Position numbers and translations under genes: made by a program
The notes under the pieces: model-generated
Seen by the model: only the letters and a program-made list of their open reading frames with translations
Told to the model about the DNA's origin: nothing
The model's database searches: none
Part shown: piece after piece, positions 5,346-9,375 of the stretch
Layout of the letters: the number at the start of each line of letters is the position of its first letter
Numbering within the stretch: the stretch's first letter is position 1
Assembly: GCA_910586025.1 (NCBI GenBank)
Contig: CAJUIO010000124.1
Location: 1 to 9,375 of the forward strand
Direction of reading: 5' to 3'
Origin: an uncultured Lachnospiraceae bacterium
GTDB lineage: Bacteria > Bacillota > Clostridia > Lachnospirales > Lachnospiraceae
Length of the DNA: 9,375 bases

Positions 5346-6962
5346 ATGATAGGTGCAGATGCAATTGTTAAATGTTTGGAGCAAGAGGGAGTAAAATATG
5401 TGTTCGGCTATCCGGGAGTGGCGATCTGCCCCTTCTATAACAGTATTCTCGAATCCCCTATCCGGACAGTGCTGATCCGCACGGAACAGAATGCGGCCCA
5501 TGCGGCCAGCGGATTCGCCAGAGTCTCGGGGAAGGTCGGGGTCTGTGCCGTGACCTCGGGCCCGGGTGCCACCAATGTGATTACGGGAATCGCCACCGCC
5601 TTTGCGGACAGCATACCTCTCGTGTGTATAACCGGACAGGTGAACTCGGAGCTGATCGGAAGCGACGTGTTCCAGGAGGCAGATATCACCGGGGCCGTGG
5701 AATCCTTTGTAAAGTACAGCTATCTGGTCAAAAACGCAGAGGATATTCCCAGAATTTTCCGGGAGGCCTTTCATATCGCAAGCACCGGGCGCAAGGGTCC
5801 GGTTCTCATAGACGTACCCATTGATATACAGAATGCGGAGATCAAAAAATTCGCATATCCTGAAACCGTGTCCATGCGTACCTACAAGCCCACGGTAAAG
5901 GGAAACATGGTGCAGATCAAAAAGGTGGCTGCCCAGCTGGAAAAGGCAAAGAGGCCGCTCCTTTGCGTGGGAGGAGGCGTGCTTTTATCAGAGGCGGAGC
6001 AGCTTCTTCGCAGCTTTTCGGAAAAACACAGCATTCCCGTGGTCTCCACCATGATGGGAATTGGCGCAATGCCAACCAGACACCCCCTCTACTTCGGCAT
6101 GGTGGGAAACAACGGAAAGCCTTACGCAAACCGTGCAATGAACGAATCCGATCTTCTGATCATGGTGGGCGCAAGGGTTGCGGACCGTGCGGTGAACCAG
6201 CCGGATGTGATCACGGAAAACAAGGTTCTGATTCACATTGACGTGGATCCGGCTGAGATCGGAAAGAACGTGGGGCCGGCCATTCCTCTTGTGGGAGATG
6301 CCGGACATATTTTCGAGGATCTTCTTGCACAGGAATTTACCTGCGGACACCGGGAATGGGTTCAAACTCTGGAAGGCTACCGAACCTCCATGATGCCTAA
6401 GCGCAGTCCCAATCCCGATTACGTGGATCCTGCGGCTTTCATCACCATGCTCTCCGAGAGCATGAAGGATGACGGAATCTATGTCGCGGACGTTGGACAA
6501 AATCAGATCTGGTCCTGCGGCTATCACATTGTAAAAAAAGGAAAATTCCTGACCTCCGGCGGTATGGGCACTATGGGCTACTCGATCCCGGCGGCCATGG
6601 GCGCAAAGCTTGCGGACAAAAGCAGGCAGGTGATCGCCGTGTGCGGGGACGGCTCGTTCCAGATGTCCATGATGGAGCTTGCCACCATGAACCAGCATGA
6701 TATCCCGGTAAAGATCGTGGTTCTCAAAAACAATTACCTGGGAATGGTCCGCGAATTCCAGCATTATACCTACAAGGACCGGTATTCCGTGGTGGATCTT
6801 TCCGGAAGTCCGGATCTGGAAAAGCTGGCGGAAGCCTATCATATGGACTTTGCCCGCCTTGAAAATATGGACAGGGCTAAGGACGTGATCCGGGAGTTTT
6901 TGAAGGAAGACAAGTCCATGCTGCTGGAATGTATCATAGATCCCATGGATCTTGTCAAGTAA
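5346..6962 (+). CDS. ilvB: Acetolactate synthase, large (catalytic) subunit
   Basis: Thiamine-diphosphate enzyme that condenses two pyruvates to acetolactate, or pyruvate with 2-oxobutyrate to acetohydroxybutyrate: the first step of valine/leucine and isoleucine synthesis. 538 residues. The N-terminal pyrimidine-binding domain has FGYPG (about 20-24), the activating Glu47 in RTEQNAAHAA, and TSGPGATN. The central domain (about 185-330) is of FAD/DHS type. The C-terminal domain carries the ThDP/Mg motif GDGSF (434-438) through NN (462-463), then YLGMVREFQ. Most homologues have His before the Glu-Gln pair (RHEQ); here it is Thr. ATG 5346 gives the normal N-terminus and has AAAGGAG (5327-5333) with a longish 12-nt spacer; the in-frame TTG at 5322 would place that site inside the coding region. 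It lies 33 nt after the membrane-protein gene and 30 nt before the first small-subunit gene. Confidence 0.93.
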   Translation: MIGADAIVKCLEQEGVKYVFGYPGVAICPFYNSILESPIRTVLIRTEQNAAHAASGFARVSGKVGVCAVTSGPGATNVITGIATAFADSIPLVCITGQVNSELIGSDVFQEADITGAVESFVKYSYLVKNAEDIPRIFREAFHIASTGRKGPVLIDVPIDIQNAEIKKFAYPETVSMRTYKPTVKGNMVQIKKVAAQLEKAKRPLLCVGGGVLLSEAEQLLRSFSEKHSIPVVSTMMGIGAMPTRHPLYFGMVGNNGKPYANRAMNESDLLIMVGARVADRAVNQPDVITENKVLIHIDVDPAEIGKNVGPAIPLVGDAGHIFEDLLAQEFTCGHREWVQTLEGYRTSMMPKRSPNPDYVDPAAFITMLSESMKDDGIYVADVGQNQIWSCGYHIVKKGKFLTSGGMGTMGYSIPAAMGAKLADKSRQVIAVCGDGSFQMSMMELATMNQHDIPVKIVVLKNNYLGMVREFQHYTYKDRYSVVDLSGSPDLEKLAEAYHMDFARLENMDRAKDVIREFLKEDKSMLLECIIDPMDLVK

Positions 6963-6992
6963 AAGGCTGCATGAGAAAGGTGGAAAGTCGCA

Positions 6993-7478
6993 ATGAAGAA
7001 AATATATTCCGTATTAGTAGAAAACCGCTCCGGCGTTCTCTGCAAGGTGGCCGGGCTCTTCTCCAGGAGATGCTTTAATATTGATTCCCTTGCGGTTGGG
7101 GAGACCGATGACAAGGCCGTATCCTGTATGACCATTGTCAGCAGCGGGGATAAGCGGACGATCGAACAGATTGAAAAGCAGCTCAACAAAAAGCTGGATG
7201 TCATCAAGGTAAAGACCTTTGACGCAGAGGGCAGCATCAGCCGCGAGCTGATGCTGATCAAGGTGAAATACAACAAGTCAAACCGCAGGGATATCATGGA
7301 GATCTGCGGGATCATGGATGCGAAGATCGTGGATATGTCAAAAAACATGATGCTGATCCAGATGTGCGATCTTCCCGAGCGCACCCAGCTTCTGATCGAC
7401 ATGTTTCAGTCCATCAGCATTGTGGAGGTGGCCCGCACCGGCACTCTGGCCTTGCAGAAATGTAATGAGACAGATTAA
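6993..7478 (+). CDS. ilvN: Acetolactate synthase small subunit, first copy (ACT domain)
   Basis: Regulatory subunit that stimulates IlvB and in this family confers feedback inhibition by valine. 161 residues, the usual length. The N-terminal ACT domain (about 1-75) reads YSVLVENRSGVLCKVAGLF then NIDSLAVG. Asn11, Gly14 and Asn29 fall at the same positions as the valine-site residues of E. coli IlvH. The C-terminal small-subunit domain (about 80-155) contains RELMLIKV and IVEVARTG. Compared with the second copy downstream, it has Cys27 in place of the usual Gly in RRGYN and a divergent tail (TLALQKCNETD). The ribosome binding site is AAAGGTGG (6976-6983), 9 nt from the ATG. It follows ilvB by 30 nt and is presumably co-transcribed with it. 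The symbol is by family; ilvH would be equally fair. Confidence 0.9.
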   Translation: MKKIYSVLVENRSGVLCKVAGLFSRRCFNIDSLAVGETDDKAVSCMTIVSSGDKRTIEQIEKQLNKKLDVIKVKTFDAEGSISRELMLIKVKYNKSNRRDIMEICGIMDAKIVDMSKNMMLIQMCDLPERTQLLIDMFQSISIVEVARTGTLALQKCNETD

Positions 7479-7511
7479 AAAACATCAACGAAACAGGATA
7501 AAATGGTGCAA

Positions 7512-7540
7512 TTGACTTTTGCATATGATGTTGCTAAAAT
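7512..7540 (+). promoter_or_regulatory. Internal promoter for the second small subunit and ilvC
   Basis: TTGACT (7512-7517), a 17-bp spacer and TAAAAT (7535-7540) preceded by TGC, an extended -10. It lies in the 91-nt gap between the two small-subunit genes and predicts a leader of about 23 nt before the GTG start at 7570. No hairpin terminator separates it from the upstream gene, so read-through from the main promoter is also expected. Confidence 0.65.
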
Positions 7541-7569
7541 AAATTTTAAATGTTAAGGAGGAAGTTAAG

Positions 7570-8067
7570 GTGCATAGAAAAGTAATTCAGCTTCTGGTTG
7601 ACAATACCTCCGGTGTTCTCAGCCGTATATCAGGATTGTTTTCCAGGCGGGGCTACAATATTGAAAGTATTACGGCAGGCGTCACGGCGGATCCCCGTTT
7701 TACCAGAATCACCATCGTTACCTCCGGGGATGACGAGATTCTGGATCAGATCGAGAAGCAGGTTGAGAAGCTTGTGGACGTGCGCGACATCAAGGAGCTC
7801 AAATCTGAAAGCAGCGTATACCGGGAGCTGGCTCTGATCAAGGTCAGGTGCGGCAGGGAACAGCGCCAGGGAATCATATCGATCTCGGATATTTTCCGTG
7901 CGAATATCATTGACGTGTCCCCGGAGGGCCTGATCGTGGAGCTGACGGGAGACCAGGATAAAATCGATGCCTTTATCAGCCTTCTTGACGGATATGAAAT
8001 CTTGGAGCTCGCCAGAACCGGAATCGCCGGCCTTGGAAGGGGAACCGACAACGTCACCTACCTGTAA
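7570..8067 (+). CDS. ilvN: Acetolactate synthase small subunit, second copy (ACT domain)
   Basis: A second regulatory subunit of acetohydroxyacid synthase, 165 residues. The ACT domain has IQLLVDNTSGVLSRISGLFSRRGYNIES-type sequence with Asn12, Gly15 and Asn30, the same valine-site residues as in the first copy shifted by one. The C-terminal domain includes RELALIKV, IFRANIIDV and LELARTGIAGLGRG. That ending is close to the E. coli IlvH ending, so this copy looks the more canonical of the two. By eye the two copies share only a minority of residues, so this is an old duplication or independent acquisition, not a recent tandem copy. The start codon is GTG, with AAGGAGG (7555-7561) 8 nt upstream; no nearby ATG gives the conserved N-terminus. 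It has its own promoter and is followed by ilvC after 139 nt. Confidence 0.9.
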   Translation: MHRKVIQLLVDNTSGVLSRISGLFSRRGYNIESITAGVTADPRFTRITIVTSGDDEILDQIEKQVEKLVDVRDIKELKSESSVYRELALIKVRCGREQRQGIISISDIFRANIIDVSPEGLIVELTGDQDKIDAFISLLDGYEILELARTGIAGLGRGTDNVTYL

Positions 8068-8087
8068 ACCGATATCCGGAGTCAACA

Positions 8088-8110
8088 ACCCCGCAGCCGG
8101 CTGACGGGGT
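8088..8110 (+). other. GC-rich hairpin after the second small-subunit gene
   Basis: ACCCCG (8088-8093) pairs with CGGGGT (8105-8110). The inner palindrome CAGCCGGCTG (8094-8103) extends the stem with one bulged A. No T-run follows, so it is not a classical terminator; it may be a processing, stabilising or pausing site. Confidence 0.45.
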
Positions 8111-8170
8111 ATCAAACTTGCCTTGGAGCGGATCTTGTGTCTGTTCTTTAGAATAATTAACAATGTATGG

Positions 8171-8188
8171 TCAGGGGAAAGCCTCTGA
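8171..8188 (+). other. Stem-loop just upstream of the ilvC ribosome binding site
   Basis: TCAGGGG (8171-8177) pairs with CCTCTGA (8182-8188) as a 7-bp stem (one G-U) with an AAAG loop. It ends 3 nt before the AAAGGAG site of ilvC (8192-8198). The site itself is left free, so a stabilising role is as likely as a control role. Confidence 0.35.
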
Positions 8189-8206
8189 GGGAAAGGAGTC
8201 ATAACA

Positions 8207-9226
8207 ATGGCAAATATTTATTATCAGGAAGACTGCAATCTGTCTTTGCTGGAAGGAAAAACAATTGCAGTGATCGGCTACGGAAGCCAGGGACATGCGC
8301 ATGCGTTAAATGCGAAGGAATCCGGATGCCGGGTTATCATCGGCCTCTATGAAGGCTCAAAGTCCTGGGCGAAGGCCGAGGCACAGGGATTTGAGGTATA
8401 TACGGCAGCCGAGGCGGCAAAGAGAGCGGATATCATCATGATCCTCATCAATGACGAGCTTCAGGCTTCTATGTACAAGAAGGATATCGAGCCCAATCTG
8501 GAAGAGGGAAATATGCTGATGTTCGCACACGGCTTTAACATTCACTTTAACCAGATCGTTCCTCCGAAGAACGTGGACGTGACCATGATCGCACCCAAGG
8601 GACCGGGCCATACGGTTAGAAGCGAATACCAGGCAGGCAAGGGTGTTCCCTGTCTTGTGGCGGTTCATCAGGACGCAACCGGAAAGGCTCTTGACAAGGC
8701 TCTTGCTTATGCTCTTGCAATCGGCGGAGCGAGAGCGGGCGTTTTGGAAACAACCTTCCGCACGGAGACAGAGACAGACCTCTTCGGCGAGCAGGCGGTT
8801 CTTTGCGGCGGTGTCTGCGCACTGATGCAGGCAGGCTTCGAGACTCTGACAGAGGCTGGCTATGATCCCAGAAACGCATATTTTGAGTGTATCCATGAGA
8901 TGAAGCTGATCGTTGACCTGATCTATCAGTCAGGCTTTGAGGGAATGAGATATTCCATCTCCAACACGGCGGAATACGGTGATTATATCACGGGTCCCAA
9001 GATCATCACCGAGGAGACCAAGAAGACCATGAAGAAGATCTTAAAGGATATCCAGGACGGCTCCTTCGCAAAGGAATTCCTGCTTGATATGTCTTCCGCA
9101 GGCGGACAGGCTCACTTTAAGGCGATGAGAAAGCTGGCAGCCGAGCATTCCTCCGAGCAGGTAGGCAAGGAGATCCGCAAGCTCTACAGCTGGAACAACG
9201 AGAGCGACAAGCTGATTAACAATTAA
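8207..9226 (+). CDS. ilvC: Ketol-acid reductoisomerase, class I
   Basis: Second step of branched-chain amino-acid synthesis: Mg-dependent alkyl migration and NAD(P)H reduction of acetolactate or acetohydroxybutyrate to the dihydroxy acid. 339 residues, normal for the short class I form. The N-terminal Rossmann domain has IGYGSQGHAHALN (GYGSQG at 24-29) and the cofactor loop LYEGSKSW (47-54). Active-site residues seen include His108 (FAHGF), Lys131 (APKGPGH), the metal ligands Asp191 and Glu195 (DLFGEQAVLCGG), Glu227 and Glu231 (FECIHEMK) and Ser252 (SISNTAEYGD). It ends in the family-typical LYSWN. Tyr48-Glu49 occupy loop positions where NADPH-dependent enzymes usually have Arg, so NADH use is possible. 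ATG 8207 has AAAGGAG 8 nt upstream. It is the last gene of the cluster, followed by a terminator. Confidence 0.95.
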   Translation: MANIYYQEDCNLSLLEGKTIAVIGYGSQGHAHALNAKESGCRVIIGLYEGSKSWAKAEAQGFEVYTAAEAAKRADIIMILINDELQASMYKKDIEPNLEEGNMLMFAHGFNIHFNQIVPPKNVDVTMIAPKGPGHTVRSEYQAGKGVPCLVAVHQDATGKALDKALAYALAIGGARAGVLETTFRTETETDLFGEQAVLCGGVCALMQAGFETLTEAGYDPRNAYFECIHEMKLIVDLIYQSGFEGMRYSISNTAEYGDYITGPKIITEETKKTMKKILKDIQDGSFAKEFLLDMSSAGGQAHFKAMRKLAAEHSSEQVGKEIRKLYSWNNESDKLINN

Positions 9227-9262
9227 GGAATATTTTACGGGATATTATTTCATAGGAATAAG

Positions 9263-9282
9263 GGTGCGCCAAAGGGCGCACC
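9263..9282 (+). other. Perfect hairpin in the ilvC 3' region
   Basis: GGTGCGCC (9263-9270) pairs perfectly with GGCGCACC (9275-9282) around an AAAG loop. No T-run follows (GGGAAAAG comes next). It precedes the true terminator by 8 nt and may protect the transcript 3' end or assist termination. Confidence 0.5.
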
Positions 9283-9290
9283 GGGAAAAG

Positions 9291-9319
9291 ACCGTCGGTG
9301 TGTGATCCGGCGGTTTTTT
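9291..9319 (+). terminator. Rho-independent terminator of the ilv cluster
   Basis: ACCGTCGG (9291-9298) pairs with CCGGCGGT (9307-9314) with one G-U pair and an 8-nt loop, followed by six T (9314-9319). It is preceded by an A-rich stretch (GAAAAG). Confidence 0.85.
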
Positions 9320-9323
9320 CATT

Positions 9324-9375
9324 GTGTGCCGAGCATGGCACTAACCTTACTGGTGAAAGTCCAGTCACGGGTATT
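9324..9375 (+). mobile_element. 5' end of a probable group IIC intron, cut by the window edge
   Basis: The sequence starts GTGTGCC, matching the GUGYG 5' consensus of group II introns. It folds at once into GTGCC/GGCAC (9326-9330 with 9337-9341, loop GAGCAT), then ACTGG/CCAGT (9350-9354 with 9362-9366, loop TGAAAGT). From memory, the Oceanobacillus iheyensis group IIC intron begins in the same way (GUGUGCC..GCAUGG, then GGUGAGAGUCC). The insertion point, four bases beyond the T-run of a terminator hairpin, is the known target preference of class C introns. Only 52 nt are visible, so the ribozyme core and any reverse transcriptase lie outside. A cobalamin riboswitch (which also contains GGTGAAA..TCC) is a weaker alternative. 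Confidence 0.7.

Noticed and set aside
4254..5774. A long minus-strand open frame of about 506 codons opposite metH, the membrane-protein gene and ilvB.
   Set aside because: It crosses three well-supported plus-strand genes, its product is rich in His, Arg, Gly and Cys with no recognisable domain, and it is the expected antisense shadow of their codon usage.
5988..6842. A minus-strand open frame of about 284 codons opposite ilvB.
   Set aside because: It is entirely antisense to conserved ilvB sequence, His-rich, with no domain or plausible ribosome binding site.
7541..7569. Possible T-box or leader-peptide attenuator ahead of the second small subunit.
   Set aside because: The leader is about 23 nt, with no T-box sequence, no terminator hairpin and no run of branched-chain codons.
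9263..9282. The perfect hairpin after ilvC as the main terminator.
   Set aside because: No T-run follows; the hairpin at 9291-9314 with its six-T tail is the real terminator.
9324..9375. Cobalamin riboswitch as the explanation for GGTGAAAGTCC near the right edge.
   Set aside because: The upstream GGGAA segment of the B12 box region is missing, while the GTGTGCC start, the first stem and the position behind a terminator all fit a group IIC intron better. It is kept only as an alternative.

Overview
The window looks like chromosomal DNA of a Gram-positive anaerobe of the class Clostridia, most likely a Lachnospiraceae relative. This is inferred from strong AAGGAGG-type ribosome binding sites, canonical TTGACA/TATAAT promoters, a MetH that lacks the C-terminal activation domain, small DUF4190/DUF2752/DUF4870-type membrane proteins, a short lipoprotein and what appears to be the start of a group IIC intron. 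Genus and species cannot be fixed from the sequence.

Left part (1-2190). About 200 bases of gene-free DNA hold a compact element of nested inverted repeats (about 54-197, MITE-like). Two overlapping strong promoters (222-271) follow. They drive a three-gene set of small membrane proteins: a zinc-ribbon/DUF4190 protein, a DUF2752 protein and a DUF4870-like protein. This set ends in an 18-bp perfect hairpin that also serves a convergent lipoprotein gene on the minus strand; the last bases of the lipoprotein gene lie inside the hairpin.

Central and right part (2190-9320). A divergent promoter region leads into a plus-strand biosynthetic cluster. It contains cobalamin-dependent methionine synthase (metH, without the SAM-binding reactivation domain), an unrecognised single-span membrane protein, acetolactate synthase large subunit (ilvB), two consecutive and diverged acetolactate synthase small subunits (ilvN-type), and ketol-acid reductoisomerase (ilvC). 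The first four genes are spaced 12-33 nt apart and read as one transcription unit from the promoter at 2354-2382. The second small subunit and ilvC have an additional strong promoter (7512-7540). The Ilv proteins catalyse the first two steps of valine/isoleucine synthesis: IlvB with its regulatory subunits makes the acetohydroxy acid, and IlvC isomerises and reduces it. MetH makes methionine from homocysteine. No S-box, T-box or cobalamin riboswitch was found ahead of these genes.

Right edge (9291-9375). A rho-independent terminator after ilvC is followed four bases beyond its T-run by a sequence starting GTGTGCC. It folds like the 5' end of a group IIC intron and sits where that intron class inserts. 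Only its first 52 nt are in the window. The terminator-targeting intron and the nested-repeat element are the two mobile-DNA signals; the paired small subunits are the most interesting metabolic feature.
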